Assembly: GCA_036556825.1 (NCBI GenBank)
Contig: DATBIR010000304.1
Span: 1-48,292 of the forward strand
From: JAJKJG01 sp036556825
Lineage (GTDB): Bacteria > Pseudomonadota > Alphaproteobacteria > Rhizobiales > Beijerinckiaceae
DNA: 48,292 bases
Direction: 5' to 3'
In this document: in pieces, positions 14,719 through 23,079 of the stretch
Layout of the letters: every line of letters starts with the position of its first letter
Position numbering within the stretch: the stretch's first letter is position 1
Program-made: the position numbers and the translations under genes
The notes under the pieces: model-generated
Told to the model about the DNA's origin: nothing
Databases searched by the model: none
What the model saw: only the letters and a program-made list of their open reading frames with translations

Positions 14719-15738
14719 TTAGCGCACGGTTTTGCGGGCGAGGACGAGGTTGTCGTAGACGAGATTCAGGGTCCAGATCCAGCGCGCGCCCTCGAAGGCT
14801 GCCGGATAGCGCGTGTAGGCGGTGAGCGTGGTCACGCCGATGTCCTCGTCGGTGTATTCGTAGGCGCGTGGCCAGGCGCGGTCGTCGAAGGTCGCCGACG
14901 TCCAGTCGTCCGGGATCGGGTAGTGCACCGCATAGCAGCGCTCCTGGCAGGTTGGCTTGTTGCGCAGCGGGTGCACGCGGCCGAGCTTGGTCGTGTCGTG
15001 CACGCTGCCTTTCTCGACCACGTCGTCGGCGCTGGCCAGGGGAGCGATGTAGAACGACTGCGCCTTCCAGCTGCTGTCGGTGACCGTGCCGTCGCTGAAG
15101 CGGGCGATCACGCCGCCGTCGCCGGGGTGCCAGTCGTTGTCGGGCATCTTCTCCATGCCGACGCCGAGCTTCTCCTCCCAGTCGACCAGTTTCAGTGCGT
15201 AGGTATACGGGCGCTTGGCCTTGAATTTGACGACAGCCGAATTGAAGGGCGTGAATGGCACCGCGTCGACGCCGATGAGCTTGCCGTTGACGTAAAGCTC
15301 GTAATAGTTGTCGGCGACGATGTAGCCGGTGACCACCTCGCCGTCGGGATCGACCTCGACCACCGGGATATCAGCGTCGCGCACATCGGCGAAGCGCTCC
15401 GGCGTCACCTTGTTGCACTCGTTGAAGAGGTCGGCGAGCTTCGGCCCCTTCTGGAAATCGGTTGCCGCCGGAACGGTCAGCGTCGTGCCGTCGCTCGCGG
15501 TGATCGTTCCCACCCCGCTGATGCGATGGTTGCTGACCTTGACCTCGCAGCGAAAGAGATTGTCGATGAGCGTCGTGGCGAGGCCCTGCGTCACGAGACG
15601 CTTTTGCGGCTGCGCTGTGCCGGAAGGGGCCGCGCCGGACGGCGTGGCCTGGGCAAAGGCGGCGCCCGGGGGCGCAGCCAGAAGTGCGGCGAGCACCACT
15701 CCTGCGGTGCGCGTCGCGGCGCTTTTGTCGATGATCAT
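14719..15738 (-). CDS. Secreted protein of unknown family in a TTT operon
   Basis: 339 residues from ATG 15738 (GGGGAGGA upstream). The signal peptide ends near AAFAQA. I do not recognise the family. The N-terminal half is beta-rich; DNYYELYVNGKLIG and DDWTSATFDDRAWPRAYEY look like galactose-binding-like beta-sandwich signatures. Four cysteines remain in the mature protein (LFRCEV, FNECNK, TCQERC), suggesting two disulfides. It is the last gene of the cupin-Bug-hydrolase-TctB-TctA operon, 49 bp after TctA. A periplasmic accessory role (binding or processing of the transported compound) is a guess from position. Confidence 0.75.
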   Translation of the reverse strand: MIIDKSAATRTAGVVLAALLAAPPGAAFAQATPSGAAPSGTAQPQKRLVTQGLATTLIDNLFRCEVKVSNHRISGVGTITASDGTTLTVPAATDFQKGPKLADLFNECNKVTPERFADVRDADIPVVEVDPDGEVVTGYIVADNYYELYVNGKLIGVDAVPFTPFNSAVVKFKAKRPYTYALKLVDWEEKLGVGMEKMPDNDWHPGDGGVIARFSDGTVTDSSWKAQSFYIAPLASADDVVEKGSVHDTTKLGRVHPLRNKPTCQERCYAVHYPIPDDWTSATFDDRAWPRAYEYTDEDIGVTTLTAYTRYPAAFEGARWIWTLNLVYDNLVLARKTVR

Positions 15739-15787
15739 GGCGTCCTCCCCTCGTTGCTTGTGCGTGAACGAGCGCGCGCCCGTCACG

Positions 15788-17296
15788 TCAGGTTTCCTCC
15801 TGAAACACCTCTTCGCGCTTGACGCGGATCGCCGGCAGCATGATCACGATCAGCAGCGCCAGCGCGGCGATGAGGAGCGCGAGGCTGATCGGCCGCTCGA
15901 CGAAGATCATCGGATCGCCGCTCGAGATGCGCATGGCACGGCGCAGATTCTCTTCCATCATCGGCCCCAGCACGAAGCCGAGCAGCATCGGCGCCGGCTC
16001 GCATTCGAGCCGGATGAAGATGTAGCCGAGCACGCCGAACAGCGCCGCCAGCAGCACCTCGAAGCCGCTGTTGTTGACCGTGTAGACACCGATGGCGCAC
16101 GACATCAGGATAACGAGGTAGAGCAGCCGGTAGGGCACCTTCAGGAACTGCACCCAGACGCCGATCAGGGGCAGGTTGATGATCACCAGCATCAGGTTGC
16201 CGATCCACATGCTCGCGACCATGCCCCAGAACAGTTCGGGCCGCTCGTTCATCACCTGCGGCCCGGGCTGGATGCCATGGATCGTGAGCGCTCCGATCAT
16301 GAGCGCCATCACGGCGTTACCGGGAATGCCGAGCGTGAGCATCGGGATGAACGAGGTCTGGGCGCCGGCGTTGTTGGCCGATTCCGGCCCGGCGACGCCC
16401 TCGATGGCGCCCTTGCCGAAGCGCCCCGGATTTTTCGCCACCTTCTTCTCGAGCACGTAGGCGGCGAAGGCGCTGAGCGTTGCGCCGCCCCCCGGCAGGA
16501 TGCCGAGCATGGAACCAAGCGCGGTGCCGCGCACCGCTGCCGGCCAAGCCAGGCGAAAGTCCTCGCGCGTCGGCCAGAGCTGCGCGATCTTCGAGGACAC
16601 GAGGCTCACGCCGTGCTGCGGCGAGCGCAGGTTGGCGATCACCTCGCCGATGCCGAACACCCCGATGGCCAGCGGCACGAAGCCGATCCCGTCGGCCAGA
16701 AGCGGCATGCCGAAGGTGAAGCGCGTGCCGCCGGTGTTGCCGTCGACGCCAACGAGGCCGAGCAGCAGGCCGAGGACGATCATGGCGACGGCCTTGAGCA
16801 CCGAGCCGTGCGCCAGGACGACGGCGGCGATCAGTCCGACCACCATCAGGGAAAAATATTCCGGCGCCCCGAACGACAGGCCAACGCGCGCAAGCGGCGG
16901 CGCGAAGAGCGCGATCACGGCGGTCGCCACCGTGCCGGCGAACAGCGAGGCGAGCGCCGCCGTGGCCAGCGCCGGGCCGGCGCGGCCCTGGCGCGCCATC
17001 TGATGGCCGTCGATGCAGGTCACGACGGAGGACGTCTCGCCCGGCATGTTGACGAGGATGGCTGTCGTCGAGCCGCCGTATTGGGCGCCGTAAAAGATTC
17101 CGGCCAGCATGATCAGCCCGGATACCGGATCGAGATAGAAGGTGAGGGGAAGCAGAATCGCGACAGTGGGTACCGGGCCGATGCCTGGCAGCACGCCGAT
17201 CAGGGTGCCGACCAGGCAGCCGACGAGCGCGAAGCCGAGATTGGCCGGGGTGAGCGCGACTGAAAAACCCGTTGCAAGGGCCGAGAGAAGGTCCAC
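15788..17296 (-). CDS. tctA: Tripartite tricarboxylate transporter large membrane subunit TctA
   Basis: 502 residues, the normal TctA length, with about 12 membrane segments. The two conserved repeats are clear: LIGVLPGIGPVPTVAILLPLTF near residue 35-55 with the TTAILVNMPGETSSV motif, and LGILPGGGATLSAFAAY with ESANNAGAQTSFIPMLTLGIPG in the second half. TctA is the sodium- or proton-coupled channel of secondary carboxylate importers that work with a periplasmic Bug receptor. TctB lies one base upstream and the receptor gene in the same operon (19544-20530), so the set is complete. Confidence 0.95.
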   Translation of the reverse strand: MDLLSALATGFSVALTPANLGFALVGCLVGTLIGVLPGIGPVPTVAILLPLTFYLDPVSGLIMLAGIFYGAQYGGSTTAILVNMPGETSSVVTCIDGHQMARQGRAGPALATAALASLFAGTVATAVIALFAPPLARVGLSFGAPEYFSLMVVGLIAAVVLAHGSVLKAVAMIVLGLLLGLVGVDGNTGGTRFTFGMPLLADGIGFVPLAIGVFGIGEVIANLRSPQHGVSLVSSKIAQLWPTREDFRLAWPAAVRGTALGSMLGILPGGGATLSAFAAYVLEKKVAKNPGRFGKGAIEGVAGPESANNAGAQTSFIPMLTLGIPGNAVMALMIGALTIHGIQPGPQVMNERPELFWGMVASMWIGNLMLVIINLPLIGVWVQFLKVPYRLLYLVILMSCAIGVYTVNNSGFEVLLAALFGVLGYIFIRLECEPAPMLLGFVLGPMMEENLRRAMRISSGDPMIFVERPISLALLIAALALLIVIMLPAIRVKREEVFQEET

Positions 17297-17297
17297 C

Positions 17298-17795
17298 TCA
17301 CCACTCCGGCCAGACGGGGATGGTGAGGCCGAGGCCCCATACGAAAATTGCCCAGGTCGCGAAGATCAGGACGATCGCGGCGGGCACGATCTCGAAGGGG
17401 CGCAGGTCGCGGCTGGCGAGGCTGCTGATGCCGATCAACAGAATGCCGGCAGCGACGATGCCGAGCCGCTCGATGGTCAGCCCGAAGGCGACGAGGGCCG
17501 CCGGGATCAGGACCAGCGGGCGCCAGCGCGCATCCTGCTCGCGGTCCTGCCCGGTTTCCGCGCTGCGGATGCCGGAGATCAGAACCGCGCCGCCGAGCAG
17601 CAGCAGCACCCAGCAGAGCAGGCGCGGCACGTAGCCTGTGCTCATGCGCAGCGCCGTGCCGATCGGATAGTTGCGCGACATCCACAGCCCGAGGACCGCA
17701 ATCGCCATGAACATGAGCCCGGCCAGCACGTCCTTGCGCGCCAGCAGGCCGACGAGGGAGCGTGCGGTCGGGCTGCGCAGGTTCGGGGTCGCCAT
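17298..17795 (-). CDS. tctB: Tripartite tricarboxylate transporter small membrane subunit TctB
   Basis: 165 residues with four predicted membrane segments (DVLAGLMFMAIAVLGLWM; VPRLLCWVLLLLGGAVLI; LVLIPAALVAFGLTI; IVLIFATWAIFVWGLGL). SRNYPIGTALRMSTGYVPRLL fits the TctB pattern in which a short first loop is followed by GxGxxP. It lies one base before tctA. A 15-bp gap separates it from the hydrolase gene, so it is co-transcribed. Confidence 0.9.
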   Translation of the reverse strand: MATPNLRSPTARSLVGLLARKDVLAGLMFMAIAVLGLWMSRNYPIGTALRMSTGYVPRLLCWVLLLLGGAVLISGIRSAETGQDREQDARWRPLVLIPAALVAFGLTIERLGIVAAGILLIGISSLASRDLRPFEIVPAAIVLIFATWAIFVWGLGLTIPVWPEW

Positions 17796-17810
17796 TGCGC
17801 GTCCGTTCGC

Positions 17811-19493
17811 TCAGGCCGGGGGGATGATCGGCAGGAGCAGATAGGACGGCTTGTCGCCGCCCGCGTAGATCGTGTTGCTGCCGCTGTTGTAGTCGGCGTG
17901 ATAATGCGTGTAGTGCACGCTGCCGACGCCGTCGCGCGGCTGCACGTCGAGCCGGATGCGGTGGCCCTTCCTGAACACCATCGAGGTCGGCCAGATCTCG
18001 ACCTGCACCTCCACCGGCTCGCCGGGCGTCACGTAAAGTCGCCGCTGGTGCTTGTGGTAGGGCCGGCAAGGCAGGGACAGGTCCGGATCGAGCTCGCGAT
18101 GGGAGACGCGCAGCCAGCCCTTGGCGACCGGCACCTGCTGGCCCTGCTGACCGGTCTCCCAGACGTCGTTGCCGTCCGGGTCGATGTTCCGGATCGTGAG
18201 GAACAGGTCCATGTCCTCGGTCGAGCTCGACACCCACAGCACCGCCGCCACCGGGCCGGTAATTTCGGTGTCCTCTTCGAGCGGCGGCGTCTCGAGCGAA
18301 ATGCCCATGCCGGCCTGCATCGCGCCCGACGCAAGAAACGTCGACGAGGCGGATGCGGAGCCGCCCTTGCTGAGGCCGCTCGCGAAATACGTGCGAGAGC
18401 CGGTCTCGCCGGGATTGTCGCCGGCCAGCCGGCCGCTATTCGCGGCCTCGCCGGCAGCCGGCGGCGACAGGTCGAAATAGAACTTCGTCCATCGCGTGCG
18501 CGCCAGCGGCCATTCGTTCTCGAAGCGCCACGCGACCTCGCCGCCGCCCTGGCGGATGGCCAGCTTCACCGGCGGCTCGTCCATGACGCCGTTGTCGATG
18601 CCCTTGAGCCAGTAGTCGAAAAAGCGCAGCTGCTCGCGGCGACCGTCGGCGGTGTAGAACGGGTGGACATGCGTGCCGGCATGGATGCGCAGCTTCTTGT
18701 GCGGCGACGCGGCGCGCATGAAGGCTTCCGTGTTGCCGCGCAGATGCAGGCCCATCCCCGACCAGTTGCCGGCCGTCAGCAGCGGCACGGTGATCTTGTC
18801 CCACTGTGCCTGCTCGCCCCGGAAGGTGCCGTTGTCGAGGTTGTTGCGCAGCCACTTCCATAAGGTGTTGGTCTGCCACGTGTCGGGATTGTCCCGGTAG
18901 GCGCGCCCGATCAGGTGATGCGAAAGATGCGTGACGAACCAGTTGGTCATGAACTGGTTCAGGATGCCGCCATGGAACAGCGCGTCGCGGTAAAGGTCGG
19001 CGAAACCCTCCCAGGGAATCATCGCCTTGAGGGAGGGCGGCTGGTGGTTGGCGACGAACCATTGGTTGATCGCGAAATATGAAATGCCAGAGAGGCCGAC
19101 GGCGCCCGAGCACCAGGGCTGCTGCGCCGCCCATTCGATCGCGTCGTAGAAATCGAGCGATTCCTGATACGACCAGGGATCGCCCTGACCGGGAGACTTA
19201 CCGGTCCCCCGCGCATCCACCCTTACCGCCGCGTAGCCTTTGGGCACCCACCACTGCGGGTTGATGGTTTCCCAGTTCATCAGCGGGTTCGGCTTTTCCT
19301 CCAGGTTGTCCGGCGGGATCCAGACCTTGTCCTTCTGGTACGGGCCGAGATTCATGATCGCCGGAAAGCGGCCGCCGTCGTCGGGCCGCAGGATGTCGGC
19401 CCGGAGCCTGGCGCCGTCGCGCATCGGGATCTCGACATCCTTCTCGACGACGATGCCATAGGCCGGCACCTTCGGCGTCGGTTCCATCTTCAT
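17811..19493 (-). CDS. CocE/NonD-family alpha/beta hydrolase (peptidase S15 fold)
   Basis: 560 residues. The N-terminal alpha/beta hydrolase has the opening PMRDGARLRADILRPDD, the oxyanion region YAAVRVDARGTGKS and nucleophile motif GLSGISYFA (GxSxxS). D and H candidates lie in the middle (HAGTHVHPFY holds the His). A cap of helices (about 160-260) and a C-terminal jelly-roll PepX_C domain (about 340-560) complete the family layout. Members hydrolyse esters (cocaine esterase), amides or acylated beta-lactams. No signal peptide, so cytoplasmic. Sitting between a Bug receptor and TctB, it plausibly cleaves an ester or amide after import; the substrate cannot be read. Confidence 0.9.
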   Translation of the reverse strand: MKMEPTPKVPAYGIVVEKDVEIPMRDGARLRADILRPDDGGRFPAIMNLGPYQKDKVWIPPDNLEEKPNPLMNWETINPQWWVPKGYAAVRVDARGTGKSPGQGDPWSYQESLDFYDAIEWAAQQPWCSGAVGLSGISYFAINQWFVANHQPPSLKAMIPWEGFADLYRDALFHGGILNQFMTNWFVTHLSHHLIGRAYRDNPDTWQTNTLWKWLRNNLDNGTFRGEQAQWDKITVPLLTAGNWSGMGLHLRGNTEAFMRAASPHKKLRIHAGTHVHPFYTADGRREQLRFFDYWLKGIDNGVMDEPPVKLAIRQGGGEVAWRFENEWPLARTRWTKFYFDLSPPAAGEAANSGRLAGDNPGETGSRTYFASGLSKGGSASASSTFLASGAMQAGMGISLETPPLEEDTEITGPVAAVLWVSSSTEDMDLFLTIRNIDPDGNDVWETGQQGQQVPVAKGWLRVSHRELDPDLSLPCRPYHKHQRRLYVTPGEPVEVQVEIWPTSMVFRKGHRIRLDVQPRDGVGSVHYTHYHADYNSGSNTIYAGGDKPSYLLLPIIPPA

Positions 19494-19543
19494 GCGGTCG
19501 GCTCTCGTTGTGCTCGATCTTGTTCAGGCGCCGCACGGACACG

Positions 19544-20530
19544 TCATTCGGTGAGGTCGATCTTCACCTCGTCGGTGATCTTCCTCCAGCTGTCGATCTC
19601 ACCCTTGAGCCAAGTCTTCGCTTCGTCCGAGGACTTGCTCGGCACAATGTTGAAGCCCTGCTTGTTGAAGGCTTCCTTGACGGCCGGCGCGTTCATGGCC
19701 TCGAGGATCGCCTTGTTGAGCGTGTCGACGACCTCCTTCGGCGTAGCGGCTGGTGCGAACAGCGCCTGCCACGCCATCGTGCCGACGCCGGGATAGCCGA
19801 CTTCCGCCACGGTCGGCACGTCGGGGTAGTCGGCCAGGCGCTTGTCGTTGACCAGCGCGATGGGCCGCAGCTGCCCGGCTTTGATCAGCGCCGCCGTGCT
19901 GGCGACGTTGAGGAAGGCAGCCTGCACGTCGCCGATTGCCATGTCCTTCACGACGCCCGAGGCGCCGGCCTTGTTGGGGATATGGATCATGTCGAGCCCG
20001 GCCTTGCTCGCGAAAAAGGCCATGTCGTAATGCGGGTAGCTGCCGACGCCGACGCTCCCATAGCGGACCTTGCCCTTGTTCGCCTTGGCGTGAGCGACGA
20101 ATTCGGCGACGGTCTTTGGCGCAAAGTCCTTCGTCGTGACGAGGAGAAATTCCGGGATGTCGACGAGGCGCGCTACCGGGATCACCTCCCTGTCGTAGTT
20201 GATCGCGAATTTTTTCGGGAACACCACCGGCGTGATGGCATTCGTGGAGACGTTGCCGATCATCAGCGTGTAGCCGTCCGGCCTGGCGCGCGCCATTTCC
20301 TCGATCGCCAGGATGCCAAAGGCGCCAGGCTTGTTCTCGGTCACGAAGGACTGTCCGAGCTGGTGGCGCAACTGCTCGCCGAGCACCCGCGAGACGATGT
20401 CGGTGGCGCCGCCCGGGGCATAGGGCACGAGGATCTTGACCGGCTTGCTCGGATACTTGTCCTGGGCGGCGGTCGGAGCTGCGGCGAGGGCGAGGCACAG
20501 GGCCGATACCACGGTAACGAAGCGCTTCAT
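19544..20530 (-). CDS. Bug/TctC-family periplasmic receptor of the TTT system
   Basis: 328 residues. Signal MKRFVTVVSALCLALAAAPTAAQ, then the Bug opening YPSKPVKILVPYAPGGATDIVSR, VTENKPGAFGILA, GVGSYPHYDMAFFA and GDVQAAFLNVASTAALI. AGGAGGAAAAA precedes the start. Bug receptors bind carboxylates such as citrate, glutarate, aspartate or aromatic acids through two water-bridged beta-hairpin loops (family knowledge). It shares an operon with TctB and TctA and is their likely dedicated receptor. Ligand unknown. Confidence 0.93.
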   Translation of the reverse strand: MKRFVTVVSALCLALAAAPTAAQDKYPSKPVKILVPYAPGGATDIVSRVLGEQLRHQLGQSFVTENKPGAFGILAIEEMARARPDGYTLMIGNVSTNAITPVVFPKKFAINYDREVIPVARLVDIPEFLLVTTKDFAPKTVAEFVAHAKANKGKVRYGSVGVGSYPHYDMAFFASKAGLDMIHIPNKAGASGVVKDMAIGDVQAAFLNVASTAALIKAGQLRPIALVNDKRLADYPDVPTVAEVGYPGVGTMAWQALFAPAATPKEVVDTLNKAILEAMNAPAVKEAFNKQGFNIVPSKSSDEAKTWLKGEIDSWRKITDEVKIDLTE

Positions 20531-20561
20531 CGGGTTTTTCCTCCTGTTTTGATTGGCTGTC

Positions 20562-20960
20562 TCAGGCAGCCTTGATGCCGTGCAGGCTATGCGAGGTGTC
20601 CTTGGCGGTAAAGAACACCACCTCGGTCACGGCCTCGGCCGAATGGACCACATTGGACGGGATGTAGATGACCGAGCCAGGTTTCGCCTCGACCTCCTTG
20701 CCGCCGACATCCATCCTGAATGTCCCCTCGAGGATGAAGATCCATTGCTCGTTCGGGTGGGAGTGCGGCTCGGCGCCGGTGCCCGCGGGCATGCGCATCA
20801 GGGCCACCATCATGCGGTCGCCCTCGACGCATCCTCCGACCGCGCTCGAGTAGTCCGGCCCGCCCTTGATCGGATTGATTCCGGCGAGCTCGAACAGATG
20901 CTCGCCGGGAGCGGCGCGCTTGGCGCCCGGCGTTCGCGCGGCTTCCGCCTGTTTGGTCAT
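20562..20960 (-). CDS. Small cupin-domain protein
   Basis: 132 residues from ATG 20960 (AGGGAGG upstream). One cupin_2 domain: motif 1 is EPHSHPNEQWIFILEGTF (metal ligands H, H, and the Q/E position), motif 2 is GSVIYIPSNVVHSAEA with the third His. It is the promoter-proximal gene of the TTT operon, 31 bp before the receptor gene. Such single-domain cupins may be isomerases, decarboxylases or small-molecule sensors; position suggests a role on the transported compound. No signal peptide. Confidence 0.88.
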   Translation of the reverse strand: MTKQAEAARTPGAKRAAPGEHLFELAGINPIKGGPDYSSAVGGCVEGDRMMVALMRMPAGTGAEPHSHPNEQWIFILEGTFRMDVGGKEVEAKPGSVIYIPSNVVHSAEAVTEVVFFTAKDTSHSLHGIKAA

Positions 20961-21008
20961 GTCTCGCCTCCCTGACGTGTTTGCTTCGCACGCTGGCGTT
21001 TTGCGGGA

Positions 21009-21037
21009 GGCTAGGCCGCGTCGCAGCGCTCGTGCAA
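21009..21037 (-). promoter_or_regulatory. Candidate sigma-70 promoter of the cupin-TTT operon
   Basis: Minus strand TTGCAC (21037-21032), 17-bp spacer, CTAGCC (21014-21009); start point near 21002 and a leader of about 40 nt to the cupin ATG. The -10 is identical to that of the candidate promoter before the other TTT operon (42660). Confidence 0.5.
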
Positions 21038-21171
21038 ATGCGATCATCTGATCGGCGCGATCACAAACCGTAATGTGGCAATCGCCGCGGTCTGGGCGTA
21101 GCATTCGCGCCGGATCGCCGCCCGGCCCACCTTGCCGCTGCCGGCCCGCATCACCAGGGAGCCGAAGCGCC

Positions 21172-22026
21172 ATGACGTTACGCATCGCCGTCGTCCAGCC
21201 CATCTCGCACCGGCCGGGACAAGACGAGGCCAACGTCGCCGAGGCGGTGACCTATGTCGAGCGGGCTGCCCGCGATGGAGCGACCTTCGTTTGCTTCCCC
21301 GAAACCTATCCGGGGCCGTGGCGGATGCCGGCGCTGTTCGATCCGACCACGGCCATGGCGGAGGCCGCCGCCAGGCACCGCGTCCATGCGGTCTTCGGCA
21401 CGATCGAGCCGATCGACGACAAGGCCGCGACCGCCCACAACCTGATCTGCATGGCCTATCCCGACGGCCGCGTCGTCAAATACCGGCGCACGCATCCGAA
21501 CGGCCCCTGGATCTACACCGGCGGCCCGGCCTGGGAGTTCCAATACGTTCCCGGTGACGATTTCCCGGTCTTCGACACGGCGTACGGCAAGGTCGGCCTC
21601 GCCATGTGCAGCGAGGTCTATGTGCCGGAGGTGGCGCGGGCGCTCGCCTTGCGCGGCGCCGAGATCATCTTCATGCCGGCCGGCAAGGACAAGAAGCAGC
21701 TGTGGGCGACGTGGCGCACGCTGATCTGGGCGCGCGCCATCGAAAATCTGGCGCTGGTGGTCACGACGCAGAACCTGTTCGACCACGGCGAGCGCGGCCT
21801 CGCCATGGTGGCCGGGCCGGAAGAGATCCTGTTCGAGAGCACCGCCGCCGGCCTCGCCATCGTCGACGTGAGCCTGGAGCGGCTGCGCTGGCTGCGGGCG
21901 ACGCGCGACGAGGTCGGCTCGTCGCAGCAATGCGCCGTCAAGCAAGGCCTGCTCGGCCCGCAATGGCAGCGGCCCGAGCTTTACGACGCCATCCACCCGC
22001 GCCCGCTGCGGGAGGCGGCGGAGTAG
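21172..22026 (+). CDS. Nitrilase-superfamily carbon-nitrogen hydrolase
   Basis: 284 residues from ATG 21172 (AGGGAG upstream). The superfamily layout is present: MTLRIAVVQP, catalytic Glu44 in FVCFPETYPG, KYRRTHPN at 103-110, and the nucleophile Cys146 in VGLAMCSEVYVPEVAR. In most active members the motif is YRKxH and the Lys before xH is catalytic; here that position is Arg106, with Lys103 three residues earlier. The enzyme would cleave a nitrile, amide or carbamoyl group if active. It is divergent from the cupin-TTT operon with a 211-bp shared upstream region. Cytoplasmic. Substrate unknown. Confidence 0.9.
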   Translation: MTLRIAVVQPISHRPGQDEANVAEAVTYVERAARDGATFVCFPETYPGPWRMPALFDPTTAMAEAAARHRVHAVFGTIEPIDDKAATAHNLICMAYPDGRVVKYRRTHPNGPWIYTGGPAWEFQYVPGDDFPVFDTAYGKVGLAMCSEVYVPEVARALALRGAEIIFMPAGKDKKQLWATWRTLIWARAIENLALVVTTQNLFDHGERGLAMVAGPEEILFESTAAGLAIVDVSLERLRWLRATRDEVGSSQQCAVKQGLLGPQWQRPELYDAIHPRPLREAAE

Positions 22027-22031
22027 GCAAT

Positions 22032-22229
22032 CCCTCCCCGTGGATCTCGGGTGTTCCCGAGATCCGCCACTATAAGTGCGCAAGTTGGGAGCACCCGACT
22101 TGCGGTGGGGAGGGCCGAGTTGCAAAGCAACCGGGGTGGGACGGCAACGCCAAGCTTTCAGAACTTGGCGCTGCCGCCCCATCCGACGCGCATGCTGCGC
22201 ATGCGCGCCATCTTCCCCTCACGGGGAAG
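22032..22229. repeat. Composite palindromic repeat region with a three-way-junction fold
   Basis: Outer arms CCCTCCCC (22032-22039) and GGGGAGGG (22107-22114) enclose two hairpins: GGATCTCGGG-tgtt-CCCGAGATCC (22042-22065) and CGCAAGT-t-GGG-agca-CCC-g-ACTTGCG (22079-22104). Further hairpins follow: GTTGC-aaa-GCAAC (22119-22131), GCCAAG with CTTGGC (22149-22169) and CTTCCCC-tcac-GGGGAAG (22212-22229). The last overlaps the end of the downstream minus-strand gene. It fills the gap between two convergent genes and probably terminates both. Confidence 0.75.
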
Positions 22230-23031
22230 GAATGTTCGCGTCGGGCCGCGAATAATCCATGGTCACGAAGGCGCCGCCCTGGAACTGCTGGGCGATGGGG
22301 TCGAGCGGATTCTTCTGGCGCAAAATCTCCTCGGCGTAGTCCTCGGCATTCTGCACCGGCCTGTAGCCGAGCCGCTCGGCGCCGGCGCTGTTCCAGTAGC
22401 TGCGGGTGTTGTTGGAGACGCCCCAGACGGCCAGATAACCGATATCTCGCGCCTCGATGCAGCGCATGATCAGCTGCGTGAGATCGTCGGGACCGAGCCA
22501 CGTGCTGAGGTGGCGGAACTCGGTCGGCTTCTCGATGGCCGTGCCGATGCGCAGCGAGACGCCCTCGATCGCGTGCTTGTCCCAGTACATGCGCGCCATG
22601 GCCTCGCCCCAAACCTTGCTGAGGCCGTAAAAGCCGTCGGGGCGGAATGGCGCGTCGAGCGGCAGCTTGCTCTTCACCGAATGCATGCCGAAGGCGTGGT
22701 TGGAACTCGCGAAAACGACGCGCCTGACGCCATTGCGGCGCGCCCCCTCATAGACCTCGTAAAGGCCACGCAAGTTGTTCTCGATGATCTCCGGCAGGGG
22801 CCGCTCGACGCTGGTCCCCGCCATGTGGATCAGCACCTCGACGCCGTTCAGCAGGCGGTCGACGACGGCGGGCTCGCGCAAATCCCCGTGCATCACCTCC
22901 TCGCGGCCGGAGAGCGGCGTCAGCGGCTTGGTGCCGCCGGCCGATCGCAGGTCGACGCCGCGCTCGAGCAGCCGCGGCCGCAGGACCCGGCCGATGTTTC
23001 CGCTGGCGCCGGAGAGCGCGACTTTGGCCAT
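22219..23031 (-). CDS. NAD-dependent SDR, uronate-dehydrogenase-like
   Basis: 270 residues. Extended/atypical SDR with nucleotide loop GASGNIG at 8-14, RVVFASSNHAFG around the catalytic Ser and YGLSKVWGE giving the YxxxK pair. LIHMAGTSVERPLPEIIENN and VWGVSNNTRSYW closely follow the Agrobacterium uronate dehydrogenase as I recall it. That enzyme oxidises galacturonate or glucuronate to the aldaro-lactone. The last residues (IPSP and stop) are encoded within a palindromic repeat. It lies 48 bp after the reductase gene and is likely co-transcribed. Orthology is by motif memory only. Confidence 0.85.
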   Translation of the reverse strand: MAKVALSGASGNIGRVLRPRLLERGVDLRSAGGTKPLTPLSGREEVMHGDLREPAVVDRLLNGVEVLIHMAGTSVERPLPEIIENNLRGLYEVYEGARRNGVRRVVFASSNHAFGMHSVKSKLPLDAPFRPDGFYGLSKVWGEAMARMYWDKHAIEGVSLRIGTAIEKPTEFRHLSTWLGPDDLTQLIMRCIEARDIGYLAVWGVSNNTRSYWNSAGAERLGYRPVQNAEDYAEEILRQKNPLDPIAQQFQGGAFVTMDYSRPDANIPSP

Positions 23032-23079
23032 GACAGGCTCCCTTGCAAGACGATGTGAACGCGGTGGCCGCGGCTGGCG

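Noticed and set aside
15329..18863. Plus-strand open frames of 644 and 573 codons opposite tctA, tctB and the hydrolase
   Set aside because: Composition is Arg/His/Asp-rich without membrane or enzyme motifs, whereas the minus strand encodes clear TctA, TctB and S15-hydrolase proteins.
22032..22114. Cloverleaf-like fold considered as a tRNA or structured RNA gene
   Set aside because: No T-loop or D-loop consensus and no acceptor geometry; arms match the repeat family seen at 13600-13746.
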